Source: Conexibacter sp. DBS9H8 (GTDB lineage Bacteria > Actinomycetota > Thermoleophilia > Solirubrobacterales > Solirubrobacteraceae). Taken from it: 64,000 bases of DNA. Shown piece by piece: positions 1 through 9,158 of the stretch. The position numbers and the translations under genes are program-made. Below the pieces are notes generated by a model. That model saw only the letters and a list, made by a program, of their open reading frames with translations. It did not search any database and was not told the DNA's origin. Position 1 is the first letter of the stretch, and each line of letters begins with the position of its first letter. The stretch spans positions 806,001 to 870,000 of the forward strand of contig NZ_CP097128.1 of NCBI RefSeq assembly GCF_023330685.1, written 5' to 3'.

Positions 1-2
1 CC

Positions 3-50
3 GCCCTGGACGACGAGCTCCGGTCAGGCGCGCGAAGCGCTCGCGCATAG
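3..50 (+). CDS. Possible C-terminal end of a gene cut by the window edge
   Basis: One frame reads ALDDELRSGARSARA and then a TAG stop at 48-50, which looks like an ordinary hydrophilic protein tail. Only 15 codons are visible, and other frames are open here too, so the call rests on amino-acid character alone. The stretch from 51 to 211 holds no other gene I can support. Confidence 0.25.
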   Translation, partial: ALDDELRSGARSARA

Positions 51-211
51 CGTGGGTCGCGCGCCCATCGCGTGTCTCCCGCGCTGACCGGGATGGGAGC
101 CTCCACGACCGCGGCCGTGGCTGTCGGGAGCTCGTCTGCCTGACCGCGGTGACCTCCGTCGCCACAGCGCCGCGCTCACAGACTCTCAACCTCGATCCAG
201 CCGTCGGTTGG

Positions 212-217
212 TAGCGT
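212..217 (+). promoter_or_regulatory. -10 box of a probable leaderless promoter
   Basis: TAGCGT ends 7 bases before the GTG at 225. The same TANNNT-N6/7-start arrangement recurs at many genes in this window. No convincing -35 hexamer is seen. Confidence 0.4.
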
Positions 218-224
218 TTTGACC

Positions 225-620
225 GTGTTCCTCCGCGCCAGAGCCCTCGTTGTCGCGGCGGTCGCCGCTGTCGCCGTCATCGTCATCGTGGTCATCACCG
301 CCTCCGCCGGCGGTGCCCCGCGGGTGACGAGCCATCGCTGTGCGAGCGTCGTGCTCAACCAGATCTCCGGGGCGGAGAGCTTCGACGTCAAGGCGCGTGG
401 CATCTCATGCGCGACGGCGGCCACGGTCGAGCGTGGTGATGACGCTCGCGCCGCCAAGAGCGTGCTCGCCAAGCACGGCGCACACACCGCGACCGTCTCC
501 TTCAGCGGGTGGCGCTGTGTCAACGGGCGGCGCTTCTTCGCCGGCGCCGTCCCCTACGGCGCGGTCTCCTGCCGCGCCTCCCACGGGCGCGCGCTGAGCT
601 TCAACTTCCAGAACACCTGA
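225..620 (+). CDS. Small secreted or membrane-anchored protein of unknown function
   Basis: This encodes about 131 residues. The first 30 residues are a short basic start followed by a long Val/Ala/Ile-rich hydrophobic stretch, which is a signal anchor or uncleaved signal peptide. The outside part, about 95 residues, has four cysteines (HRCASV, GISCATA, WRCVNG, VSCRAS) spaced as if forming two disulfides, and aromatic residues near the end. GTG at 225 is preferred because a TAGCGT box lies 7 bases upstream; an in-frame TTG at 219 is the alternative. The gene stands alone between the window edge and the arsenic operon. I do not recognise the family; an extracytoplasmic location is the only inference. 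Confidence 0.6.
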   Translation: MFLRARALVVAAVAAVAVIVIVVITASAGGAPRVTSHRCASVVLNQISGAESFDVKARGISCATAATVERGDDARAAKSVLAKHGAHTATVSFSGWRCVNGRRFFAGAVPYGAVSCRASHGRALSFNFQNT

Positions 621-774
621 TCTCCGGACAGGCTCGTCGCCGGGTGGCGGCGGACGGGCCCCAGGCAGGCGGCCGACTCCGTGTTCGACCGGGGCCGTGA
701 TCGGCCGGGGTGTCGCCGCTCGGGCGCTCCCTGACGCGCGCTGCTCCCGGTCGCAGTACTTCAGATCAATGGAG

Positions 775-804
775 TTGCATGTGAGCGCTCGAGCGTGGTA
801 TGGT
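775..804 (+). promoter_or_regulatory. Promoter of the arsenic operon
   Basis: TTGCAT (775-780) and TATGGT (799-804) are separated by 18 bases and fit a sigma-70-type promoter. Transcription would begin near 811-813, which makes the ATG codons at 821 or 833 more likely starts than the ATG at 800. The -35 overlaps an imperfect repeat, ATCAA-N5-TTGCAT (765-780), resembling the ATCAA/TTGAT halves of ArsR-family operators. Confidence 0.5.
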
Positions 805-818
805 CGCGGCTGTCACAA

Positions 819-830
819 CAATGTGCATTG
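819..830 (+). promoter_or_regulatory. Candidate ArsR operator
   Basis: CAATG-TG-CATTG is an inverted repeat with 5-base arms, just downstream of the proposed transcription start. A repressor bound here would block the arsenic promoter. Assignment to ArsR is inferred from position only. Confidence 0.4.
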
Positions 831-832
831 AT

Positions 833-1219
833 ATGAGCTTGACGATCGACCCGACCACCACGACCGCCGCGACCACCGAGAGCGGCCGGCCGCGCCGCGC
901 GCCCGGCCCGGCGGCGGCGGACTGCTGCGTCCCGTCCGGTGAGGTGGAGGTGTTCGCCGGCGCCGGCCGGATCGCTGAGCTCGCCAAGGCGCTGTCGGAT
1001 CCGCTGCGGGTGCAGATCGTCGATCTGCTGTGCTCCAGCGAGCAGGAGGTCTGTCAGTGCGAGCTGATTCCCCGCTTGCAGATCACCCAGCCGTTGCTCT
1101 CCCATCACATGCGCAAGCTCGTCGACGCCGGCCTGATCGAGGTCCAGCGCCGCCACCGCTGGGCCTACTACCGCGTCAACCGGGCGGCTCTCGCCGAGCT
1201 CGCCGACTGGCTCGGATGA
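833..1219 (+). CDS. arsR: ArsR/SmtB-family arsenite-responsive repressor
   Basis: This is a winged-helix metalloregulator of about 128 residues. After a disordered Thr/Ala-rich head with a CC pair (ADCCV) comes the ArsR core: AELAKALSDPLRVQIVDLL, then VCQCEL, the variant of the ELCVCDL motif whose cysteines bind As(III) in the family, and a recognition helix region QPLLSHHMRKL followed by a wing ending WAYYRVN. Repression of the operon in the absence of arsenite is the established family role. In-frame ATGs exist at 800, 821 and 833; I chose 833 because promoter and operator elements occupy the sequence upstream. It is the first gene of arsR-arsD-arsA-acr3-arsC. Confidence 0.88.
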   Translation: MSLTIDPTTTTAATTESGRPRRAPGPAAADCCVPSGEVEVFAGAGRIAELAKALSDPLRVQIVDLLCSSEQEVCQCELIPRLQITQPLLSHHMRKLVDAGLIEVQRRHRWAYYRVNRAALAELADWLG

Positions 1220-1295
1220 ACCCGTCGTCCCGTCCCGTCCCCGGATGCCCGTCTTCTGCTCTGCGTTCCCCACACCGACCCGAGGTTGAACTGAC

Positions 1296-1705
1296 ATGTC
1301 CTCTCTCACCCACCCCGCATCCGAGTCGAACCCGTCCGCGCCGGCCGGTCACGCGCTTGAACTGTTCGAGCCGGCCATGTGCTGTGAGACCGGCGTCTGC
1401 GGGCCGGCCGTCGACCAGTCGCTGATCACCCTGCGTGAGGACCTGCGCTGGGCCGGTGAGAACGGTGCGACGGTCGCCCGGCACAACCTCGCCACCGATC
1501 CGGACGCCTTCGTCGCGAGCCCGAAGGTGACGGGGCTGATCGCGGCCTTCGGGGAACGGGCGCTGCCGGCGCTCGTGCTCGACGGCGAGATCGTCCTCCA
1601 CGGCCGCTACCCGAGCCGGGACGAGCTCGCCGGGTTCCTCTCGGCACCGGTCGAGGCCGACCCGGCCGCCTCGGGGGGCGGCTGTGGCTCGAGCGGATGC
1701 TGTTG

Positions 1706-1706
<1 letters not shown>
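1296..1706 (+). CDS. arsD: ArsD arsenite metallochaperone/trans-acting repressor
   Basis: ArsD hands As(III) or Sb(III) to the ArsA ATPase and weakly represses the operon. The 136-residue protein has the family core: LELFEPAMCCETGVCGP (C29, C30, C35, matching the essential Cys12-Cys13-Cys18 site of the E. coli plasmid protein), then the thioredoxin-like fold with LPALVLDGE. The C-terminus carries further cysteines (C130, C135, C136 in GGCGSSGCC), like the vicinal pairs of canonical ArsD. The N-terminus is about 17 residues longer than usual. Its stop codon overlaps the arsA start (TGATG at 1704-1708), so the two are probably translationally coupled. Confidence 0.92.
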
Positions 1707-3546
<1,840 letters not shown>

Positions 3547-3547
<1 letters not shown>

Positions 3548-4686
3548 TGTCGACCCAGCTCGACCCCGCGCGTCCGCTCCCCGCCGACCCGGAGGCGGCC
3601 GCGGTGATCGCCCGGCTGTCGACCCTCGACCGGTTCCTGCCGGTGTGGATCGCCCTCGCGATGGCGGCCGGCCTGGGACTCGGCTCCCTCGTTCCCGGCC
3701 TCAACCGGACGCTCAGCTCGGTGCAGATCACCGGCACCTCCCTGCCGATCGGGATCGGCCTGCTCGTGATGATGTACCCGGTCCTCGCCCGTGTCCGCTA
3801 CGAGCAGATCGGCCGCCTCGGCGCCGAGCGGCGATTGCTCGTCTCCTCGCTCGTGCTCAACTGGCTGATCGGCCCGGCGCTGATGTTCGCCCTCGCCTGG
3901 CTGTTTCTCGCCCACCATCCCGCCTACCGGACGGGGCTGATCATGGTCGGGCTCGCCCGCTGCATCGCGATGGTGCTGATCTGGTCCGAGCTCGCCTGCG
4001 GGGACCGGGAGGCGACCGCGCTGCTCGTGGCGATCAACTCGCTCTTTCAGATCGTCGCCTACAGCCTGCTCGGCTACTTCTACATCACCGTGCTGCCCGG
4101 CTGGCTCGGGCTCCACAGTGAGGGGTTCCACGTCGGCCTGTGGCCGGTCGCCCGCACCGTCCTCATCTTCCTCGGGATCCCGCTCGCCGCCGGGTTCCTC
4201 ACCCGCCGAGCGGGCCTCGCGACCCGGGGTCGGGAGTGGTATGAGGAGCGCTTCCTGCCGCGCATCGGCCCGCTCGCCCTGTACGGGCTGCTGTTCACGA
4301 TCGTGCTGCTGTTCGCCCTCCAGGGCCATGAGATCACCCACCACCCGCTCAACGTGATCGAGATCGCGCTGCCGCTGCTCGTCTACTTCGCGGTGATGTT
4401 CAGCGTCAGCTTCGGCTGGGGCAGCCTGCTCGGGCTCGGCTACGCCCGCACCGCGACGCTCGCCTTCACCGCGGCGGGCAACAACTTCGAACTCGCCATC
4501 GCCGTTGCGATCGGTGTCTTCGGCGCGACATCCGGGGAGGCGCTCGCCGGGGTCGTCGGCCCGCTGATCGAGGTGCCCGTCCTCGTCGGCCTCGTCTACG
4601 TCGCCCTGTGGGCGCGCCGCTTCTTCAGTTCCACCCCCGCTCTGACCCCGACCCGGTCCGGCGCGCTCGCCGGCCAGGAGGTATGA
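3547..4686 (+). CDS. acr3: Acr3-family arsenite efflux permease
   Basis: This 379-residue membrane protein has about ten hydrophobic segments. ARCIAMVLIW contains the conserved cysteine (C139) essential in Acr3 permeases, and AAGNNFELAIAVAIG near residue 315 is the second family signature, in a broken helix. It exports As(III) across the cytoplasmic membrane, on its own through the proton-motive force or driven by ArsA. The start codon overlaps the arsA stop. It is not ArsB, which belongs to a different superfamily and lacks these motifs. Confidence 0.95.
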
Positions 4687-4690
4687 GCTG

Positions 4691-5098
4691 ATGGCCACCG
4701 TCCTGTTCGTCTGCCTGCACAACGCCGGGCGCTCCCAGATGAGCGCCGCCCTGTTCGAACGGGCCGCCGGGGGCCGCCACCGCGCCCTCAGTGCCGGCAG
4801 CGAGGCCGACCCGAACGGGCAGGTCCACCCGCCGGTGGTGACCGTGATGGATGAGCTCGGCATCGACCTGTCACAGCGCCGCCCCCAGCGCCTCACCCAG
4901 GAGCTCGCCGAGGCCGCCGACGTCGTCGTCACGATGGGCTGCGGGGACGCCTGCCCCTACATCCCCGGCAAGCGCTACCTCGACTGGGAGCTGACCGACC
5001 CCAAGGGCCGTCCCCTCGCGGAGGTGCGCGCGATCCGCGATGAGATCGCCGCCCGGGTGGAGGGGCTCCTGCGCGAACTCGACCAGGTTCCGGCCTGA
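4691..5098 (+). CDS. arsC: Arsenate reductase, LMW-phosphatase fold
   Basis: It reduces arsenate to arsenite for export. The 135-residue protein opens with the phosphatase P-loop VCLHNAGRSQM (C8-x5-R14). A second cysteine pair sits at C84 and C88 in MGCGDACPY, followed by DWELTDPKG, which supplies the general-acid region. The CLHNAGRS plus MGCGDxCP pattern is typical of actinobacterial enzymes, some of which use mycothiol and mycoredoxin and others thioredoxin; sequence alone does not decide. It is the last gene of the operon, four bases after acr3, and is followed by a strong hairpin. Confidence 0.93.
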   Translation: MATVLFVCLHNAGRSQMSAALFERAAGGRHRALSAGSEADPNGQVHPPVVTVMDELGIDLSQRRPQRLTQELAEAADVVVTMGCGDACPYIPGKRYLDWELTDPKGRPLAEVRAIRDEIAARVEGLLRELDQVPA

Positions 5099-5131
5099 GC
5101 CTCGCCCCGCGGGCTCACGGGAACGCTCGAT

Positions 5132-5161
5132 CCGGACGCCGGCCTGTGAGCCGGCGTCCGG
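5132..5161. terminator. Hairpin between convergent arsC and sensor kinase genes
   Basis: CCGGACGCCGGC and GCCGGCGTCCGG form a perfect 12-bp stem with a 6-base loop. There is no T-tract, as is usual in high-GC actinobacteria. It lies between two convergent stop codons and could serve both strands. Confidence 0.6.
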
Positions 5162-5228
5162 GCCGGGCCGGCCAGGGGCGCGGGCTTGGCCTCGATCGCG
5201 GGTGGGCGGTCGGCGGCATCGGGCGGTC

Positions 5229-6491
5229 CTAGCCGCCGGGCGGCCACGCCCGGGTCGAGCGGGGGCAGGCGTCGCTGATCGCGACGGGAACGCTGAAGCG
5301 CATTCGGGTGCCCTGCTCGGCGGGGGCGACCCAGATCCTGCCGCCGTGGGCGTGCACGATCGCGCGGGCGACCGACAGTCCGAGGCCCGCCCCCGGTTCT
5401 GACCGTGACCCGTCGCCTCCGCGCTCGAACGACTCGAAGATCCGCTCCCGGTCGCCGGTCGGAATGCCCCGGCCGCGGTCCTCGACCTCGACCTCGACCA
5501 TGTCGGCGAGGCTCTCGGCGCGGACGACGACGGTGCCGTCGGCAGGTGAGTGGCGGATGGCGTTCTGGATCAGGTTGAAGAGGACGCGCTGAAGCTTCTC
5601 GGGGTTGGCCTGGACCGGCGCGAGGGACGTCGGCAGCTCGAGCGCCATGCGCACACCCTTGGTGTCGGCGTCAGCCCGCATCGCCGCGACGGTCTTGGTG
5701 ACGAGCTCCTCGACGGCGACCCGCTCGAGGGTCCAGGAGATGTCGCCGGCCTCCAGGCGCGAGATCTCGAACAGGTCGTCGATGAGGCCCGACAGCGCCC
5801 GGATGTGGGTGCACATCCGGCGGACGTACTCGCGCCGCAACTCGCCGTCGACGAGGTCGTCGTTGATCGCGCCGGCGAGCAGCGCGAGGGAGGTGACCGG
5901 GGTGCGCAGGTCATGGGAGGCGTGCGCGACGAGGTGGCGGCGGGCGTCCTCGGACCGCTCGCGGGCCGCCTCCCCGGCGGCGAGCCGGCCGGCCATCGCC
6001 GCGGTTTCGGCGGCGAGCTCGCGCAGTTCGGTCGCGCTCGTCACCGCCAGGCCGAGGGACCGTTCCCCCTGTCCGACGGCGCGGATCCCGTCTCGGATCG
6101 TCGTGACGTCGCGGGTCAGCTCGGCGGCGAGCCGGCCGGCCGCCGCGACGCCGAGGACCCCGGCGAGGGCGGCGATGACCCCGACGAGCGTCGCGTCCGC
6201 CCCGGCGACGAACATCGCCAGCCCAAGGACGACGAGCGCCGCGACGAGCGGGGCGATCACGAGCAGGATGACGAGGTTCAGTTGGGTGGCCAGCGTCGTC
6301 GTGTGTCCGTTCCGGTGGCGTCTGAGCACGCACGCGGTGCCCGCCACGGTGACCGCCCCGACGCCGAGCAGAACGGCGAGCACGACGGTGGTGGTGGCGA
6401 CGCCGAGGGCGAACAGGCTGACCGCGAGCGCCGCGACGGTGGTGGCGGTCGCGGCGATCCGGAAGGTGACGCCCCGGGGCAGTCGCGTCAT
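5229..6491 (-). CDS. Sensor histidine kinase
   Basis: The 420-residue protein has about five hydrophobic segments in the first 125 residues and no obvious extracytoplasmic sensor domain, then a HAMP-like linker, an H-box (AHASHDLRTPVTSL, near residue 195), an N-box (NLIQNAIRHS), and G-boxes (DRGRGIPTGD, GAGLGLSVARAIV). It would phosphorylate the response regulator encoded just upstream, whose stop codon overlaps its ATG. Detection within or at the membrane is inferred from the lack of a loop domain. The same transcript should carry the epimerase gene, tying this kinase to cell-surface sugar genes. The stimulus is unknown. Confidence 0.9.
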   Translation of the reverse strand: MTRLPRGVTFRIAATATTVAALAVSLFALGVATTTVVLAVLLGVGAVTVAGTACVLRRHRNGHTTTLATQLNLVILLVIAPLVAALVVLGLAMFVAGADATLVGVIAALAGVLGVAAAGRLAAELTRDVTTIRDGIRAVGQGERSLGLAVTSATELRELAAETAAMAGRLAAGEAARERSEDARRHLVAHASHDLRTPVTSLALLAGAINDDLVDGELRREYVRRMCTHIRALSGLIDDLFEISRLEAGDISWTLERVAVEELVTKTVAAMRADADTKGVRMALELPTSLAPVQANPEKLQRVLFNLIQNAIRHSPADGTVVVRAESLADMVEVEVEDRGRGIPTGDRERIFESFERGGDGSRSEPGAGLGLSVARAIVHAHGGRIWVAPAEQGTRMRFSVPVAISDACPRSTRAWPPGG

Positions 6492-7228
6492 GGCCGGAAG
6501 CGGTAGCCGACGCCCCAGACGGTCTGGAGGTAGCGCGGCTCGGTCGGGTTCTCCTCGAGCTTGGCCCGCAGGCGCCGGACGTGGACGGTCACCGTCGAGG
6601 TGTCGGTGTAGAACGAGTACTGCCAGACGGCCTCCATCAGCTGTTCACGGGAGAACACCTGGCCGGGGTGGCGGACGAAGAACAGCAGCAGGTCGAACTC
6701 GCGGACGGTGAGGGCGACCTCGACGCCGTCGACGAGGACCCGGCGCGAGCTCGGGTCGACCCAGACGTTGGCGACCTCGATCGCCGGTTCACGCTCGAGC
6801 ACCCGGTGGACGCGTCGCAGCACGGTGTCGATCCGGGCGATCAGCTCGGCCGGGAAGAACGGCTTGACGACATAGTCGTCGGCGCCGAGCCGCAGGCCGG
6901 TGATCCGGTCGGACTCCTCCCCGCGGGCGGTGAGGAGGATCACCGGCGGCGGCTCGGTCCCGGCCAGCTTCGCCTGCTCGCGGAGCCGGCGCATCACCTC
7001 GAGGCCACCGAGGTGGGGAAGCATCAGGTCGAGCACGATCGCGTCCGGCTTGAGCTCTGCGGCGGGGCTGAGCGCCTCATGGCCGTCCGCGGCGGTATGG
7101 GCGCTGTAGCCGCCGCGCAGGAGGTAGCGGGCGACGACCTCCGTGATCGTCGGCTCGTCATCGACGACGAGCACGGCACCGCGCGCTCCCGGAGCTGTGC
7201 CGCCGGCGGGGTGGGCGGCCTCGATCAT
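6488..7228 (-). CDS. OmpR-family response regulator
   Basis: The 246-residue protein has a receiver domain (VDDEPTITEVV; phosphoacceptor Asp in DAIVLDLMLP; Lys in VVKPFFPAEL) and a C-terminal winged helix (LTVREFDLLLFFVRHPGQVFSREQL and then VTVHVRRLRAKL). The 15-residue head before the receiver is Pro/Gly/Ala-rich and may be an over-extended start. It overlaps both the epimerase stop and the kinase start by 4 bases, so epimerase, regulator and kinase are coupled. Its DNA targets are unknown; motifs in the intergenic regions near 8397 and 15430 are candidates. Confidence 0.92.
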   Translation of the reverse strand: MIEAAHPAGGTAPGARGAVLVVDDEPTITEVVARYLLRGGYSAHTAADGHEALSPAAELKPDAIVLDLMLPHLGGLEVMRRLREQAKLAGTEPPPVILLTARGEESDRITGLRLGADDYVVKPFFPAELIARIDTVLRRVHRVLEREPAIEVANVWVDPSSRRVLVDGVEVALTVREFDLLLFFVRHPGQVFSREQLMEAVWQYSFYTDTSTVTVHVRRLRAKLEENPTEPRYLQTVWGVGYRFRP

Positions 7229-8334
7229 CGCGCCGCGCCGGTCGACGGAGGGGCGCTCGGTCCGGTGCGGACGGGTCCGGTCGTGCCCGCTCCGGCGGCG
7301 CGGGCGAACTGCGCCATCCCCTCAGCGAGGGACACCTCGGCGGAGAACCCGAGCCGGGTACGGGCGCGGTCGGCGGAGGCGAACACGTGCCGGACGTCGC
7401 CGAGCCGGAACTCGCCGGTCACCTCGGGCCGCGGCCCGTCCGGGCGGGTGGCGGCGAGCGCCTGCGCGAGCTCGAGGACGCTGTGGGGGTCGCCGGTGGC
7501 GACGTTGAAGGGACCGGGGACGGGCTCAGGGGCGGTGAGAGCGATCCGGTTGGCGCGGGCGACATCGCGGACGTGGATGAAGTCGCGCAGCTGGCGGCCG
7601 TCCTCGAACACCCGGGGTGCCTCCCCGCGCTCGAGGGCGCTGGCGAACAGGGACGCGACACCGGCGTAGGGGGTGTTGGCGGGCATCCGCGGTCCGTAGA
7701 CGTTGTGGTAGCGCAGGGCGGTGACGGGCACCCCGGTCTCCCGGGCGAACGTGAAGGCGAGGTGCTCCTGATGCAGCTTCGTTGCCGCATACACGTTGCG
7801 GGGGTCAGCCGGCGCGTCCTCACTCACCGCCTCGGGCTCCAGCGGTCGTGCACACGCCGGGCAGGGCACGTCAAAGCGGCCGCCGGCGAGGTCCTCGCGG
7901 GTGCGTGGCGGCGCCGCCTGGGGCCCGCAGGCGGGGCAGCGGTAGCGGCCCTCGCCGTAGACGACCATGCTCGAGGCGAGCACGAGACGGCCGCGGAAGC
8001 GACGGCGCGCCATCTCGGTGAGCAGCACCGCGGTGCCACCATCGTTGTGGCTGACGTAGTCGGGCATGTCCCCCAGGTCGACTCCGAGGCCGACCATCGC
8101 CGCCTGGTGGCAGACCGCGTCGACCCCGGCGAGCGCGGCGGCGGTCACCTCCCGGTCGCGGAGATCACCGACCCGGACGTCGACCCCGTCGCGGCCGGCG
8201 CCCCCGTCCACCGAGCTCTCGGCGTCTCCCGTGTGCGGGCGCAGGTCGAGGATCCGGACCTCATGGCCGGCTTCCAGAAGCACGTCGCGGATGTGGGAGC
8301 CGATGAACCCGTGCCCCCCCGTGAGGAGGATCAT
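7225..8334 (-). CDS. NAD-dependent nucleotide-sugar epimerase/dehydratase with a Cys4 insert
   Basis: This is an extended short-chain dehydrogenase of about 369 residues. The N-terminus is the nucleotide-binding TGGHGFIGSH; the catalytic pair is in VYAATK (Y182, K186), and a sugar-binding GPRMPANTPYAGV segment follows. Between the serine strand (ASSMVVYGEG) and the Tyr motif there is an insert with CPAC at 133-136 and CPAC at 158-161, a likely zinc knuckle not found in ordinary GalE-type enzymes. The ATG at 8334 is preferred: it begins exactly at the Rossmann strand and has TACGGT 8 bases upstream; a start 20 codons earlier is possible. It probably makes an NDP-sugar for the glycosyltransferases nearby. 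Confidence 0.82.
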   Translation of the reverse strand: MILLTGGHGFIGSHIRDVLLEAGHEVRILDLRPHTGDAESSVDGGAGRDGVDVRVGDLRDREVTAAALAGVDAVCHQAAMVGLGVDLGDMPDYVSHNDGGTAVLLTEMARRRFRGRLVLASSMVVYGEGRYRCPACGPQAAPPRTREDLAGGRFDVPCPACARPLEPEAVSEDAPADPRNVYAATKLHQEHLAFTFARETGVPVTALRYHNVYGPRMPANTPYAGVASLFASALERGEAPRVFEDGRQLRDFIHVRDVARANRIALTAPEPVPGPFNVATGDPHSVLELAQALAATRPDGPRPEVTGEFRLGDVRHVFASADRARTRLGFSAEVSLAEGMAQFARAAGAGTTGPVRTGPSAPPSTGAAR

Positions 8335-8396
8335 CTCCCAGGACCGTACCGGTCCGGTCTTGTCGGTGGCGCACGGGGGCGGCGGCATTCCCAAAA

Positions 8397-8419
8397 CGTT
8401 AAGAAGTTCCGCCTAGCGT
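8397..8419 (+). promoter_or_regulatory. Divergent promoter region for epimerase operon and GT2 gene
   Basis: TAGCGT (8414-8419) lies 9 bases before the GTG at 8429. Directly upstream is CGTTAAGAAGTTCC, which resembles the CGTAAGAACTCATCC found at 15434 upstream of another gene of this neighbourhood. A response-regulator site is possible. Confidence 0.3.
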
Positions 8420-8428
8420 TGATCGGCT

Positions 8429-9085
8429 GTGCGCGAGATCGACGTGATCCTGCCGGTGCTCGATGAGGCCGAGGCCCTGCCCGGCGTGCTCGACGCCTTT
8501 CCCGCCGGCTTCCGCCCGCTCGTGGTCGACAACGGCTCAAGCGACGACTCGGCCGCCGTCGCCCGGGGCCGGGGGGCGCGGGTGATCAGCGAGCCGCGGC
8601 GGGGGTTCGGGGCGGCCTGCTGGGCCGGTCTGCAGGCCGCTGAGAGCGAGCTGGTCTGCTTCATGGACGCCGACGGCTCCCTCGATCCGCGGGAGCTGGC
8701 GACCGTCTGTGCCCCGCTGATCTCCGGCGGGGCCGATCTCTGCCTCGGCGCCCGCCGCCCCGATCCGGGCGCCTGGCCGCCGCACGCGCGGCTCGCCAAC
8801 CGGCTGATCGCCTGGGAGCTGTCGCGCCGCTGTGGCGTCCGCCTCCGCGATCTCGGGCCGATGCGCTGTGCCCGCCGGGCCGGGCTGCTCGAGCTCGGGC
8901 TGACCGACCGCGCCTTCGGCTGGCCGCTCGAGATGGTGCTGTCCGCCGCCGCGCAGCGCTGGCAGATCGTCGAGGTGACCGTCGCCTACCACCTGCGGAC
9001 GGGGGGTCAGTCGAAGGTGAGCGGCAGCCTGAGCGGCAGCCTGCGGGCCGCCCGGGACATGTCCCGGCTGCTGAGCGGGCTCTGA
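8429..9085 (+). CDS. GT2-family glycosyltransferase
   Basis: The 218-residue enzyme is a GT-A fold with the GT2 start VILPVLDEAEALPGVLDAF, a donor-binding DNGSSDDS, and the metal-binding DADGS (DxD). The acceptor half has LGPMRCARRAGLLELGLTDRAFGWPLEM, as in dolichyl-phosphate-mannose-synthase-like enzymes, but no membrane anchor. It probably transfers a sugar from an NDP donor to a lipid or small acceptor on the inner face of the membrane. The GTG start is almost leaderless. Divergent to the epimerase-regulator-kinase operon and near a DUF2064 glycosyltransferase, it seems to belong to the same pathway. Confidence 0.82.
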   Translation: MREIDVILPVLDEAEALPGVLDAFPAGFRPLVVDNGSSDDSAAVARGRGARVISEPRRGFGAACWAGLQAAESELVCFMDADGSLDPRELATVCAPLISGGADLCLGARRPDPGAWPPHARLANRLIAWELSRRCGVRLRDLGPMRCARRAGLLELGLTDRAFGWPLEMVLSAAAQRWQIVEVTVAYHLRTGGQSKVSGSLSGSLRAARDMSRLLSGL

Positions 9086-9110
9086 GCTCAGACGAACCGG
9101 CCCCGACGCT

Positions 9111-9158
9111 GGATCAGGCGAGCGCAGGATCAGGCGCCCGCAGGATCAGGCGACCGCC
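9111..9158. repeat. Three tandem copies of a 16-bp unit
   Basis: GGATCAGGCGAGCGCA, GGATCAGGCGCCCGCA and GGATCAGGCGACCGCC follow each other head to tail. The last copy holds the stop codon of the minus-strand metallophosphoesterase gene (TCA at 9146-9148), so the array looks like local duplication of that gene's end. Confidence 0.7.

Noticed and set aside
769..831. Upstream mini-gene (20 codons) before arsR
   Set aside because: It starts upstream of the proposed promoter -10 and would not be on the arsR transcript; no ribosome site.
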